Origin: Nemania diffusa
Lineage: Eukaryota; Ascomycota; Sordariomycetes; Xylariales; Xylariaceae
Assembly (NCBI GenBank): GCA_038501195.1
Contig: JBBPUQ010000004.1
Span: 5,773,636-5,837,635 of the forward strand
Reading direction: 5' to 3'
DNA length: 64,000 nt
A program made the position numbers and the translations under genes. Positions within the stretch are counted from its first letter, which is position 1. Every line of letters starts with the position of its first letter. Shown piece after piece: positions 13,560-26,084 of the stretch. Below the pieces are notes generated by a model. It did not search any database. It was not told the origin of the DNA and saw only the letters and a list, made by a program, of their open reading frames with translations.

Positions 13560-15290
13560 TATATACTTATATACACTTTATTATAATTTTAATAACTTAA
13601 CTAGTTTTTATATTATAGTTTTATAAGCTATATTAATTAATAGTACATTTAAAAATACATTAATTAATATAAAGTATATAATATTAAGTTTTTTAGTTAT
13701 TTAAAAAATATAACTTTAAAATTGAGTTTGTTATTTAGTTTATAAACTAAAATAGTAAATATATTATATAAAAAAGTATTAGTAAATAATAATACAATTT
13801 AGTAAATAAATAATAAAGCGTTAATAAAATATAAGTTATTTAACTATGTTATATATTAAAGTGTTAATAAGTAATAAATTACTTAAGTGCTTTGTGTATA
13901 AAAGTATTAGTAAGCTAGCTATACTTTTGTTTATATACTTTTTTTAACTTTTAATATTACAACTTGAATAACTTAACTAGTTTTTATCCTGTAATAATAC
14001 ATTTTATATTAATTAATAGCGCTTTTAATTATGTATTAAATAATATAAAATATATTATGCTAAATCGCCTAGTTGTTAAAAAACTTCGATTTTAAAGTTT
14101 ATTTTACTATATAACTTAAAAATTACTACTATAGTACTAATTTCTGTTAAAAAACGCTTTATTTAAATTTTAGTGTTTAATAGTTAGTAAACTTATAGAA
14201 GTGTTAATAAGTAATAGTACAGTTTAGTAAATAAATTGTAAAAGTGTTAATAATTAATAAAGTAATTTAATGAGTTAATTATAAAGCATTAATAAATAAT
14301 AAGTTATTTAAGTGCTTTATATACAGAAAAATTAGTAAGTAATAGTATAGTTTAATAAATAAATTGTAAAAGTGTTAATAGTTAATAAAGTAATTTAGTA
14401 GGTTAGTTATAAAGCGTTAATAAGTAATAAGTTATTTAAGTGCTTTATGTATAAAAAAATTAATAAACTAGCTATACTTTTGTTAATAACTTTTAATACT
14501 ATAACTTGAATAATTTAACTAGTTTTTGTCCTGTAATAATATATTCTATATTAATCGATAGCATTTTTAATTGTATATTAAATAATATAAGATATACTAT
14601 ATTAAGTTGCTTAGTTGTTAAAAAACTTTGATTTTAAAGTTTATTTTACTATATAATTTAGAAATTACTATTACAGTACTAATTTCTACTAAAAAACGCT
14701 TTATTTAAATTTTAGTGTTTAATAGTTAGTAAATTTACAGAAGTGTTAATAAATAATAATATAATTTAGTAAATAAATTATAAAAGTATTAGTAATTAAT
14801 AAAATAATTTAGTAAATTAGTTATAAAGTGTTAGTAAGTAGTAAATTATTTAAGTGCTTTATATATAAAAAAGTTAGTAAATAATAATATAGTTTAATAA
14901 ATAAATTATAAAAGTGTTAATAGTTAATAAAGTAATTTAATAAGTTAATTATAAAGTATTAGTAAATAGTAAGTTATTTAAATGTTTTATATATAAAGAA
15001 GTTAATAAATTAGCTATACTTTTATTAGTAACTTTTAATACTACAACTTAAATAATTTAACTAGTTTTTGTTTTATAATAGTGCATTTTATATTAATTGA
15101 TAGCGCTTTTAATTATATATTAAATAATATAAAATATACTATGTTAAATCGCTTGGTTGTTAAAAAAACTAGATTTTAAAATTTATTTTGCTGTATAGTT
15201 TAGAAACTACTACTACAGTACTAATTTTTGCTAAAAAACGCTTTATTTAAATTTTAATGTTTAATAGTTAATAGATATAATAAATATAGT
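13560..15290 (+). repeat. 541-bp higher-order tandem repeat, about 3 units
   Basis: The landmark AACTAGTTTTTGTCCTGTAA recurs at about 13,976, 14,517 and 15,058, an exact 541-bp step. A more diverged relative begins near 13,590. Each unit ends with AAAAAACGCTTTATTTAAAT, and between units lie shorter sub-repeats of AAGTGTTAATAAGTAATA, giving a two-level repeat. All units carry transition differences. No coding frame is visible. Confidence 0.85.
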
Positions 15291-15369
15291 GCAGCTATTA
15301 ATAAATGTAAGTGTTAAATATTAATAAAACTAAGTATTAAATATTAATAAATGCTTTTTTATTACTTTT

Positions 15370-15760
15370 TATAAAGTGACTTTTTTTTTTCAAGTTAAAA
15401 ATGCTAACTTTTTTAGGACTTGGTTTAAAAGTAGCTCTATAAGTTGTTTTTTATATAAATACTTTTTTAAGGACCTACTTTTTAGAAAAGAATAATTTAG
15501 CCTATATTTTAGATTTAAGTAGAGTTAGTAAATATATAAAAAAGCGAATTTAAAAAGTGATTTTAATAAGTGATTTATTTTTTTTACGGATTTTTAGTAT
15601 ATATAAGAATTATAGTATTTGTTTTTAGTATTTGTAGATATATTATATTGTAAAATATAGTATTAGACTTTTGTAAACTTAAATAGCGCAGGTTTTTTTT
15701 CGTTTTTTATTATAAAAGATTTTTGTAAGTTTTGTTTATTTTCTTAAAACTGTTTATTAC
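15370..15760. other. Less-mutated island between repeats
   Basis: C and G are noticeably commoner here than on either side, with stretches such as TTAGGACTTGG, AAGGACCTAC, TTACGGATTTT and TAGCGCAGG. It lies directly after the 541-bp array. It may be single-copy sequence that escaped full RIP, or the less-affected edge of a repeat. No open frame or RNA fold was recognised. Confidence 0.4.
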
Positions 15761-16002
15761 TAGCTAAACTTAGTAAAAATCGACTTTTTTAAACTAGTAT
15801 TTATATTATTGCTTTGTTAGTAGTATTTATATTGCTATAAATATATTTATATATTTATATTTAAACTAAGTTTTATATATTGCTAGTTTTTGTTAAATTA
15901 TACTAAGTATTTCTTTTAGTATAAATATTTAACTATATTGTTTATTTAAAAAGAAATATTTGTTTAATTCGATATATTAAAAGCTTGTTTTTAATTATAT
16001 TA

Positions 16003-16066
16003 AACACTAAAAGATAATACTAAAGAATAACACTAAAAGATAATACTAAGAAATAATATTAAAGGA
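16003..16066 (+). repeat. 26-bp tandem repeat, 2.5 units
   Basis: Repeats of AACACTAAAAGATAATACTA plus AAGAAT. A short direct array with no other notable feature. Confidence 0.6.
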
Positions 16067-16167
16067 TTTTTACAAGCTAATTTTTATAATAAAATGTTTA
16101 TATTTTTAGTAAAACTAACTAATTTTTACAGTTGTTTTTTATAAAAAAGTTAAGCTATTTAAAAAAC

Positions 16168-16315
16168 AAATTAAATGTTTTAAAAAGCTTAGTTTAATAT
16201 AAATTAAATGTTTTAAAAAGCTTAGTTTAATATAAATTAAATGCTTTAAAAAACTTAGTTTAATATAAATTAAAAAGTTTAGTTTAATATAAATTAGAAA
16301 ATTTAACTTAATATA
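16168..16315 (+). repeat. 33-bp tandem repeat, 3 full and 2 shortened units
   Basis: Units start at 16,168, 16,201 and 16,234, each carrying AAATTAAATGTTTTAAAAAG and CTTAGTTTAATAT. Two shortened units follow. The 33-bp period is a multiple of three, but there is no surrounding frame. Confidence 0.85.
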
Positions 16316-17376
16316 TATTTTTAGTGCTAATAATATGATTTTTTTGAAACATTTTAAGTTTTTAGAACAAATGCTAACTAGTTTTTTAAAACTAGTTCAA
16401 AACTTCTTTTTTTTTTTTTTTTCAAAAAAGTAATATATGTGTTTGTAACAAGTATTTTCTGTATCAAAAAGTTTTATTTGTTTAACTTTTGCTTGCTGCT
16501 TATAAATTAAAGTTTCAAATAATAGCTCGAGTAATTTTTATATAGTAAATTTTATATATTTAAGTTTGTTTAAGCAAGTTTTACAAAAACAGCTTAAAAA
16601 GTTAATAATTTTTTATATATAATAAAACTTGTTTTAATATTATTGTTAAGCTAGTTTAAAAACTTCTGGGTTAAAAAACAACAGTTTTACTTTATTTTTT
16701 TAATTATAAAATAATACTGCTTAAATTTAGCCTGCTTTTTACTTTGAGTAAAAGAAGCTTTATATAATAGTTTAATAGTATAGTAGTGTTTTTTTACTAC
16801 TTTAGTTTTATAAAAATAACTTATAAAGTTTATTGCTTATTTCTATGTACTAAAAAAAGTAAAAAACAGCTTTTAAACTATATATAAGCTAGTTGTTTTT
16901 ATATACTACTAAAAAATCTAAAATAATCATTTATTAAAAAGCTAATATAATAAACACTGAAATATATTAACTGTTATAACAAAGATTTATATAAGTTACT
17001 AAACTTATAATAAGCTATAAAAACTCGATTTAACTAGATATAATAATAAATTATTAACGAAATAAAAACAAAGCAATAAATATACAAAAAATAAGCTATT
17101 AATAAGTAGCTAAAAAAGAAGTTAATAACTTAAAAAAGTTAAAAAACAAATTTTTAAACTTTTTAAGCTATAAATTTTATATATAAATAATTAGCTAACT
17201 AATTAACTAATTAATAAGCTAATATTTTTGTTATATACTTAAGTTAAAAAACTTAAACTTTTATAACATTAACAATAACAAAAAAAAAAGCTAAAAAAGC
17301 TTAGTATAAAATTAAAAAGCTATTAAAGCTTTAAATTATTATTAAATTTAATATTGTAAAAAAAAATATATTAAAT
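16316..17376. other. Left flank of the tandem 16.4-kb units, no gene seen
   Basis: A+T-rich with scattered less-mutated pieces such as AACTTCTGGGTTAAAA near 16,665. No sustained frame, tRNA or repeat was recognised. This is the sequence into which the left edge of unit copy 1 is joined. Confidence 0.5.
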
Positions 17377-17423
17377 TGTAACAAGTTACAGGTTAAAGTT
17401 AACCCCAAGCACTTGTTTAACTT
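17377..17423. promoter_or_regulatory. Terminal dyad and hairpin at the left end of copy 1
   Basis: The unit opens with the near-palindrome TGTAACAAGTTACA. At 17,396-17,423 a hairpin follows: arms AAGTTAA and TTAACTT, then CAAG pairing with CTTG around a CA loop, with a CCC/T internal bulge. Its position at the extreme edge suggests a recombinase, replication or transposase site; that role is inferred. Confidence 0.55.
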
Positions 17424-17464
17424 AGTTAAAATTTTGTTTTATTTTTTTTATATTAATTATATAT

Positions 17465-17845
17465 ACTCAATTAAAACACCAAATATTATATTGCACTTTT
17501 TGCGCTTTTTTACTTTTTTACTATATACTTAATAAAAACACTAGATATTATGTCGCATTTTTTGCGCTTTTTTACTTTTTTACTATATATTTAATAAAAA
17601 CACTAAATATTATGTTGCATTTTTTGCGCTTTTTTACTTTTTAACTATACATTTAATAAAAACAATAAATTTAATATTGCATTTTTTGCGCTTTTTTACT
17701 TTTTAACTATGCATTTAATAAAAACAACAGATTTAATGTTGTATTTTCTGCGCTTTTTTACTTTTTAACTATATATTTAATAAAAACACTAAATATTATA
17801 TTGTATTTTTTGCTTTTTTTTACTTTTTTACTATTTATCTAATTA
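17465..17845 (+). repeat. 62-bp iterons, 6 units (copy 1)
   Basis: Each unit reads AATAAAAACACTAGATATTA, then TGTYGCATTTTTTGCGCTTT and TTTACTTTTTTACTATATA. The GCGCTTTTTT block stays highly conserved. The array lies within 100 bp of the left end, before any gene relic, like iterons or subterminal binding sites. Confidence 0.85.
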
Positions 17846-18149
17846 AATATTAAGCAATATATTTAATATATAAGCTAGTTATTATTTAATAATGTAGTTA
17901 TATATTTATAACAATAAACTAATATATTATTAAATAGTAAATAGTTATAAATTTGCTTATTTGTATATATTAAATTTACTATATATATATAAATTTTTAG
18001 CTATAACAGCTTTTATATTTAGCTAAATAAATTGTTAAACTTTTTTAAAATATGCTATAGGTTTATAGCACTAGTAGTTAATATTTAATTAATTATTAAT
18101 AATTATTATCTGCTATTATTTTTTATTTTTTTATATTTAACTATATATA

Positions 18150-18290
18150 TTAAAAACAAAATATTTAGCATATAGTTATTTTGTTATTTAAATAGCTTAT
18201 TAAAAAACAAAATATTTAATATGTAGTTATTTTAATATTTAAATATTTTTAGCTTTAATTAAAAAATTAAAAAACAGAATATTTTATATT
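18150..18290. repeat. Small palindrome family, half-motif cluster (copy 1)
   Basis: Three AAAAACAAAATATTTA-type arms lie in tandem, separated by TATAGTTATTTTGTTATT-like spacers; only some have a mirror arm. Equivalent to 34,596-34,745. Confidence 0.6.
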
Positions 18291-18853
18291 TATTTATTTT
18301 TTTATTTTACTTTTTTTTATTTTTTTATTTTTTACAACTTTTTTTTTTAAAAGTGCTTACTTTTTTTTTTTTTATATTTTTTTTTACTAAAAGTGCCTGC
18401 TTGTTTTTTTAGATATTTCGTTTTTTAAGTCCTTTTTTAATATATACTTTATTTTTTGTTATATATATGTATTAATATATTTATAAAATAGCTAAGTTAC
18501 TACTAATTTTTTATAAAAGAAAAAACTTTTTTTATAACAAAAATATACAAAAGTTTTTTGTTGTTTATTTAAATAACTTTTAGCTAACTTAGTATTTTTT
18601 TTGCAATAAAGCTAAAGTTTTACTAGTTGAAATATTATCAACTGTAAAAATAACACAAGTATAAATTATTTATAATTATAACAAAGTAAAAAATATACAA
18701 ATATATAACATTAAAGTTTATAATATAACTTGCTATAAATTACAAAGTGGGTTTTTTATTTATTAGCTTTATTTTATAAATATAAACACGTTTTACTTTT
18801 TTATTAATATATATAATATATAATTTTTTTTTATATATTTTACTTATATAAAG

Positions 18854-18897
18854 TTAAAAAATAAAATATTTGGTTTTTTATATATTTTGTTTTTTAA
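18854..18897. repeat. Small palindromic hairpin (copy 1)
   Basis: Arms TTAAAAAATAAAATATTT and ATATATTTTGTTTTTTAA around a short loop. It lies just before frame A/B. Confidence 0.7.
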
Positions 18898-18927
18898 CTG
18901 CTATAACTTTTTGTTTTTAACTTTTTT

Positions 18928-19974
18928 ATAATATTAGCTATATTAAAATTATATTATAACTATTACAATATTTATATAAGTGTAAAAACATCTAAAGTTG
19001 CTATATTTTTAAACTTTATAAACAACAAACTATAGCTGTTAATAAACGCTAATATAACTTATAATATAGTAGCTTAATAAACAATAAGCAATATATTTAG
19101 CTTTTTTAATATAAACATTAAACTAATTAATAAAAATTATTTATTATTAATTATTAGCTATATAACAGTAACAGCAGCAAAAAACTTGCTTTTTACATTT
19201 TTCAACTATTTTTATATTTATAGCAGTAATAACTGCTTTATAATTTTTAGCTTTGTTGTAAAAAATTAGCACTAAGTATTAGCTATAGTAGCTTATTACT
19301 AGTTTTGTTAATATAAACTAAGCAATAATTTCTATTATAAGCAGCAGTATATAAACAAAAACATTATTACTTTTTTTATTATTACTAATAAAATTGTACA
19401 TGTTATTTCTAAAGTAAACGTTAACAAACTTGCTGCTAATAATGTAGCTAAAAGTACACTAGCTAATTTTAAGTTTATAACTAGAGCAAATATAGCTACT
19501 AAATCGCAATTTGTAAAACAAAAAAGCTGTAAAAAACATTATGTAGTAAACTATTTAAAAAAACTAATAAACGATGCTTTTATTAATTTTTATAAGTTTT
19601 AAAATTTTTAAAAAAAATAAAAGATTTTGTTTTAGCTGTTTGCTATTTAAAAGTAAATGCTATTATTACTTGTAATAAAAAGCTTATAAAAATTACTATA
19701 TTTAAATATTATAAACTGTAAATATATTTATAACTAAATAAAAGCTTTAGTTAGTTAAAATATTGTTAGTAATTTTAAATTACTAATATAAAGCAAAAAA
19801 AGCGCTAAAATTAAAGCGATTGTTTTTGCTGACAATAAAAATAAACTAAAAAATCTAGTTAAGCAAAATATAGTTTAGCAAACTTTTAAAGTTGTAAAAA
19901 GTAAGCTTAAAAATAAAGCTAGTAATAATAATGCTGCTTTAGCTGCAAAAGCAGTTAAAAAAGCAAAAACTTAA
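18928..19974 (+). pseudogene. Decayed gene A/B, copy 1
   Basis: Counterpart of 35,382-36,428, with the same frame and no frameshift. It ends in a short Ala/Lys-rich tail before TAA at 19,972-19,974. More TAA/TAG stops are present than in copy 2. The residue changes between copies are those expected from C-to-T and G-to-A. Function unknown. Confidence 0.55.
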
Positions 19975-20125
19975 AAATAAAAATATGTTGCTATTAATTA
20001 ATTAGCAATTAGCAGCTTTGTAAAAAAGTTGCTTTTAGTTTAAAACGCTGTTTATTATTTTAAAATTAATTAAAAAAACGCAAAAATAGCTTTAAATAAT
20101 AAAGCTATTTATTAACTTTATTAAC

Positions 20126-20431
20126 TTGTTAATAAATATAGTTTTATTTTATTTAAAAAACAAAATATTTAGCTATTTAAATATATTTCGTTTTTTAATT
20201 TTGCAGCTTATTACTAACTCTTTTTTTTTAATAAATATAGCAAAACTTTTAAACAAAATGTTGGTATTTTTGCATTTTGCTTTTTTTGCAAATAAATATA
20301 AAACTAGCAAAACTATTATTTATAGTAAAATAATAGCTTATTATATTTTAAAAATAAAAGTTAAGCAAATAAAAAGTTTGTTAAAATATTATTTTTATTT
20401 AGTTTTTATTATATTTTTTATAATAGTTTAA
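20126..20431 (+). pseudogene. Decayed gene C, copy 1 (unbroken 101-codon frame)
   Basis: This frame has no stop over 101 codons, which is unusual at this base composition. Its first third reads straight through a small palindromic hairpin (20,153-20,198), giving Lys-Asn-Lys-Ile-Phe-Ser on one arm. The centre and C-terminus are hydrophobic (Phe, Leu, Ile), with a Lys-rich stretch near codons 55-85 and a final Phe/Ile-rich segment that could be membrane-embedded. There is no ATG at the start of the open frame, so the true start is unknown. I do not recognise the family. Confidence 0.45.
20153..20198. repeat. Small palindromic hairpin inside frame C (copy 1)
   Basis: Arms TTAAAAAACAAAATATTTA and TAAATATATTTCGTTTTTTA. 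It lies in phase inside the open frame of C, so here the hairpin is read as codons, unless it is an intron part or an insertion. Confidence 0.7.
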
Positions 20432-20604
20432 ACTTTTTAGTATTTATAAAAGTTTTTTAAAAATATATTTAAGATTTTTTTTGTATATAAAAAAAGCAAA
20501 ACTAAATATAACTACATAAAAAAAAGTTAAATTTTAAGCTAGCAAAATTTAAAAAAAATAATAACAACTATTAATAAAAAAAATTATAAAGTAAACAATT
20601 TTTT

Positions 20605-20651
20605 TTAAAAACAAAATATTTTGTTTACGTTTATAAATATTTTGTTTTTAA
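20605..20651. repeat. Small palindromic hairpin (copy 1)
   Basis: Arms TTAAAAACAAAATATTTT and AAATATTTTGTTTTTAA. It sits in the spacer downstream of C, about 170 bp after its stop. Confidence 0.7.
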
Positions 20652-21036
20652 TACTTTTATTAAGTTTGTTTATACTAACTATTTTTAAACTGGCCAAATA
20701 ATTATTATAATATTTATGTAAACTTTTTTTAATTGCTATATTATAAAAACTTTATAGCTTATTAAAAATTTTATTTAGTTAAAGCAAAAAAAATTTAGCT
20801 TATTTAATAATAATAATTTTATTAAGTTTAAGTTTAAAGCAAGTTTAATAAAGCAGATTTTAATAAAAAAAAGTTTTAAAAAGTAAATAAAGCTAAAAAA
20901 AAAAAGTAAAATTAATATTATTTTTATTTTAAAATAGTGCTGCTTTAGTTTGTTAATTGTTAATAAAGCTTATATAGCTAAAAATTTTTAAAATATTATA
21001 TATTAAATAGTTGTTTTTATTTAATGTAATGCTATT

Positions 21037-21960
21037 TTACTTTGTTTAATAATGCTGTTAATAAATTACTTTTGTAATATATTAAAGTATTTTTGTTTAA
21101 AGTTTTTAAAGCTACTAAAAACTTTATATTTATTATTTTGTTACAATAAATTAAAACTATATAAAAATACATTAAACTTTTATAATTTGTTTAGCTATAT
21201 TTTATATATTAATATAAACAGTATTAAGTGTTTGTTTATGCAACTTTTTTGCAAGCTTTTTTTTAAAAAATTAAAAAATTTTAATGTTTTACTATTTAAA
21301 CTTAAGCTTGCTTTAGCTTATTTTAAAAACAGCTATTGCTAATAAATACTTTTGCTTATGTTTTTTTAAGTAACTATAAAGCAGTATAACTAAAGCTTTG
21401 ATTTTTGCTGCACTATAATAAGTGCTATTTATTAATAAGTTTTTTTGTATTAAAACATAAGTATAAAAATTGTAAACTTTAACAAAAACTAGATTTTTTT
21501 TAGTAATAATATTTTTAGTGCAAAATTTACTACAGTGCAAGTTATTTTAAACATTGCTAAATAAAATATATATAATTTTTAGTTTAAACGTTATTAAAAA
21601 TGTTTATATATAATGTTTAAAAATTTTATAAATAAAAAATCTACAGAAAAAAAAAAACAAAACTACATTTAAAATAAAAAAGATTTTGCTATATTTAACT
21701 TTAAAGTTTAAAAAAAGCTTGATATTTTAGCTTTAAATTTAAATAATAAAAAAATATTGCATTTTAAAAATAATTAAGCTTTATATTTAAAAAAAAAAAA
21801 AAAGCAAAAATATAAAGCTTTTTTATAAAACAGCAGTTGTAATAAAAATAACAATAGCTAAAATAATAAAAACAGCAGAAATAGTAAAAGCAACAAAAAC
21901 AGCAAAAGCAGCAAAAATAATATATCTAATAAAAATAGCAATTTTAATAAAAAAAAGCAA
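21037..21960 (+). pseudogene. Decayed gene D, copy 1
   Basis: Counterpart of 37,491-38,414. Codons from 21,052 to 21,342 are free of stops. The tail near 21,820-21,960 repeats Asn/Ser/Lys codons (AAT AGC AAA types), as in copy 2. Function unknown. Confidence 0.5.
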
Positions 21961-22290
21961 TTAATGTTGTTTTTTGTTATAATAAACATTTAAAAAATTT
22001 ATAAATTAATTATAAACATTAATAATAGTAGTATTAACTATATTTTCAAAAAAACAAAAAAAAATTACTACGCTGTTTTTTTTACTAATTATATTAATTA
22101 ATTTTAATATATAGTTAAATAAAGCTTGCTTATAGCTTATTTTATTATTTAAATTTTTAACTATATATATAAACTTAAAAATAAAAAAAATCTGCTGCTT
22201 TAAATAGTTGTTATAATAAATTTGCTGTAATTATAGTAATAAGTTGTTTTTTATTATATTTTATTTTGCTACAATATATTAAAGAAAAAA

Positions 22291-22486
22291 TTAAAAACAA
22301 AATATTTAATATATTTAAATATTTTGTTTTTTAATTAAAAAAGCAAACATATTATAGCTATATAGCTAAAAAATAAAATATTTAATATATTTAAATATTT
22401 TGTTTTTAAACTAAGTAAGCAAGTATGCTATAGTTGTAAAATTAAAAAATAAAATATATTATTTAGCTATATATTTTATTTTTTAA
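22291..22486. repeat. Cluster of three small palindromic hairpins (copy 1)
   Basis: Hairpins at 22,291-22,334, 22,367-22,409 and 22,442-22,486, each a TTAAAAACAAAATATTTA-type arm with its mirror. Two are separated by AGCAAACATATTATAGCTAT-like spacers that are themselves similar. They fill the D to J spacer. Confidence 0.75.
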
Positions 22487-22546
22487 TAAAAGTTTTACTT
22501 AGTTTTAACATTTATTGCATAAGCTATTTTGTTTATTTAGCAATAT

Positions 22547-23563
22547 TAACTATTTAGCAACAAAAAATTATATATTTTGTTTAATTTATTTAATTTAAAT
22601 GTTTTTACAATTATGTTTTATTATATAATTAAAAAACAAGCTAATATTATGTTTATATTTAACGATTTTATATTAACTATAAATATTTTAATTTATAACA
22701 TATATATTATAAAAACAAATATTAATTTATATTTTTGTTGTTGCTGCAGCTTTGTTTTTTCGATTTTATAAAATATAAACAATTTAAACTAAATTTTAAA
22801 CAAACTTGTTAAAATTAAATAAAAATGCTTTATAAATTAAATAATTATTATTATATTTAAAATTATATTTAAATAGTATAAAGCGATTATATAGCAGAAA
22901 TTTTTTTGCTAACTTGTTACAAAAAGCAAAATTAATAAAAAGATTTATAAAAAAGTAAACATTTTAATTATATACAAAATTATTTGTTGTTTTTACAACT
23001 AGTTTATTACTTGCTATATTTTAAAAGCTTTTGTTTTTTTAGTTTTTATTAGCAAAAAATACATAGTTAAAATTATTAATATATTGTTTTTTATAATTTA
23101 TTTTATATTTAACAATTTAGTAAATTACTACTACTTAAGTAATTATAATAAATTTAACTTTATTGTAAGTGTTATATAACTTGTTGCTAACTTTAACAAT
23201 TTTAATTTTATATTGTTTATTACAATTTTAAAGCTGGTTTTTTTAGCAAATTGTTTTAAATAAAACTTAAGCAACTGTAGATTTAAAAAAGCATTATAAA
23301 AAGTTTTTATTACTATTTAAAAAATAAAAACTAAATTTAAAAAAAATGTAAACTTTAAAAAAAAAAAAATCAAAAAAGTAAAGCTAGTACAAAAAAAAGC
23401 AAACACTAAAATTAAAAAAACTAAAAAAAAAACCGAAGCAAAAATAGAAAAAGCTAAAAAAAAAGCAAAAGCAAAAGCAGAAAAAAAAGCTGCTAAAAAA
23501 GCTAAAAAAAAAGCCAAATAAACAGCTGCAGCTAAAAAAAAAAAAAAAAAAACAAAAGCTTAA
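22547..23563 (+). pseudogene. Decayed gene J with Lys/Ala-rich tail, copy 1
   Basis: Counterpart of 39,001-40,017 in the same frame. Codons at 22,577-22,771 are open. The tail, at about 23,330-23,560, is Lys/Ala repeats ending Lys-Thr-Lys-Ala before TAA at 23,561. Function unknown. Confidence 0.55.
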
Positions 23564-23903
23564 ATAACTTGCTTTATTTACAAATAAAAGTTTAATAAAA
23601 GTTAAATAAAAAATAGCGTTGTTTTAGCTAAAGTAATTTTTAGTTTTTAATAAAAAATAAATTTAAATAATTATATAATATATTATTATATTTTTAATAT
23701 AATTAAGCTTTAATTATATATATTAAAAAATATATAAATATATTTAAAATATATAATATATTAACTATTAATAATATTTAAATAAAAAAAAACAACTTTA
23801 CAAAATATATAACAATTTGTTTTTTTATAATAATTTTTACTTATTTAATAAAACATTTATAAGTTTATAAAAACTTAATTAATATATAAAAGCTAAATTT
23901 TAG

Positions 23904-24422
23904 TATAAAAACTTATTTAAATTTAGCTATATAATTATATTTTTTTAAAAAATAAAAAAAAAGCAAGTTTTAGTATATAGCTAGTTAAAGCAGTTTAAAA
24001 TATAGTTTTTAAACATTTTACTATTGTTATTTATTAAAAATTTATATTTTTTTACTAAAAATTTATTTTTTTTGTTATAAAAACTTATTTAAATTTAGCT
24101 ATATAATTATATTTTTTTAAAAAATAAAAAAAAAGCAAGTTTTAATATATAGTTAGTTAAAGCAGTTTAAAATATAGCTTTTAAGCATTTTATTATTGCT
24201 ATTTGTTAAAAATTTATATTTTTTTATTAAAAATTTATTTTTTTTGTTATAAAGACTTATTTAGATTTAGCTATATAATTATATCTTTTTAAAAAATAAA
24301 AAAAAAGCAAATTTTAATATATAGTTAATTAAAACAGTTTAAAATATAGCTTTTAAGTATTTTATTATTACTATTTGCTAAAAATTTATACTTTTTTATT
24401 AAAAACTTATTTTTTTTGTTAT
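23904..24422 (+). repeat. 177-bp tandem triplicate (copy 1)
   Basis: Three units begin AAAACTTATTTAAATTTAGC near 23,907, 24,081 and 24,255 and end in a TTATTTTTTTTGTTATAA run. The array lies between J and E in both copies. Confidence 0.85.
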
Positions 24423-25401
24423 AAAGAAATATTTTAATAAATTATATTATATTTTTTAATATTAACAAAAAAAATTAAGTTAATATATTAAACTTTTATT
24501 TAATTTTAATAACTTTTTTAATTTTAAATGCTTTAATATATACTATATATTTATTAAAATTAAAAAGTAATATAGTATTAATAAGTTGCTATATTTTATA
24601 TAGTACATTTTTTAAAAGTAGACTTTTTATTGTAATACTTTTTTTAAATTTTTTTTTAAATCAATTGTTTAAAATATTTTAAATACTTTAAACGTTATAT
24701 ATAGCTATATTGTAAAAAAATGTATATTTGTTAAATATTATAGTTTTTTTGTTTAGTTAACATTTATTTTATTAGTTTTTTAAACTAATTATTTTAATAT
24801 TTATTTTAATTTTTTTTTTAGTTTTTTTTTAAACTAATATATTTAAAATATTTTTTATTAAAAAAACAACTTTAACTTTATTTTTAAATAAATATTTAAT
24901 TTTAAATTTATATAAAATAAAATTATTAAAATTAATATATAAATAAAGCTTATATTTATTTTATTTTTTTTTTATTTTATTTTTATTAGCTTATTATTTG
25001 TAGTATTATATAATATTTTATTATTAAAATTGCAACTTTAGATTTTATTTTATATTTGTATTATTTATACTAATTTATATTTACTATTAGTTTTTTTTGT
25101 ATTAATGTTTTTATATAGTTTTAAAGCAGCAAATATTATTGCTTAAAAATTTGTTTGCTTTTTTAGCGCATTTATTATTATAGTAATTTAATATTTTAAA
25201 TTATATAATATATTATAAACTAATTAAATTTAAAACAAATTTTTTTTTAAATTATATTTTATATATAAATATTTAATTTAATTGCAAATATTAGTTTTTT
25301 AACTATATATTGCACTTTAGTAAATAGTAAATATAGCTTTTAAAAAGCTATTAAGTTTATTATTTAAAAGTAAAATAATAAACTATAAAATAAATAGTAT
25401 T

Positions 25402-26084
25402 TAAAACTATTAAGCTTTTATAACTAATAACGATTTTTTAAATATAGCTTTGCTTATATTAGTTTTTAATATAATACTTTTAATAAATATTAAAATAGCT
25501 AAAGTTAATAAAGCTAATAAAATAAAAAAAAAGCAATCAAAAAAAAAACAAATAAAACTATTGCTGTATTTATATTTTTATTTAAAGCGCTAAATAAAAA
25601 AAATAAAAATAATAATAAAGTAATATTTAAAGCAGATATATTTTTTATAAAGCTAAAAATTTTGCTAAAACATTTTAATAAAAATGTTTTAGCTTTTAAT
25701 TTAAATGCTAATTTTATAAACATTAATATTTTAATAAAACGTTTTAATTTAATATTAAGCTTAAAATTAACTGTTAATATATAAAATATAACTATTATAA
25801 GCAATATATTAATAGTTTTGTTTTTTTACAATTTTAGCTAACTTATTAATATATTTAAGCTTAAAATTAAAATAATATAAAAAAAAAAAAACATATTTTT
25901 TATATAAAAAAATATTTTTATAATAAACTTTATTACATTTTTTGCTAAAGTATTTTGTAAGCAAAAAGAAAATGTTGCAAAAAAGCTTGCAGCTAAAAAA
26001 GCTAAAACAAAAAATGCAAATAAAATTATAACAGATTTGTTAATAGTAGCTAGCAATATTAATGTTTTAACAAAATTATATTAA
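25402..26084 (+). pseudogene. Decayed gene E, copy 1
   Basis: Counterpart of 41,856-42,539. The frame ends at TAA 26,082-26,084 after an Ala/Lys-rich stretch. More stops are present here than in copy 2. Function unknown. Confidence 0.5.

Larger units (their letters stand above)
17846..18927. other. Interval between iterons and frame A/B, copy 1
   Basis: About 1 kb holding two hairpin clusters and possible 5' exon material of A/B near 18,600-18,750 (in copy 2 near 35,050-35,210). The frame of that material differs from the A/B frame, and a hairpin lies between them. Confidence 0.4.

Noticed and set aside
21313..21540. Minus-strand open frame of 75 codons over gene D
   Set aside because: The corresponding frame in copy 2 is not preserved, and it overlaps the + frame of D. 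It was kept only as a possible reason why D is broken in the middle.
23317..23517. Minus-strand Phe/Ala-rich open frame (also at 39,771-39,971)
   Set aside because: It is the mirror of the Lys/Ala-rich tail of gene J on the + strand, which fits the surrounding 339-codon frame.
25514..26056. Minus-strand open frames at 25,514-25,804, 25,838-26,056 and 41,864-42,178
   Set aside because: They lie opposite gene E, whose + frame is longer, spans both and has the better preserved codons.
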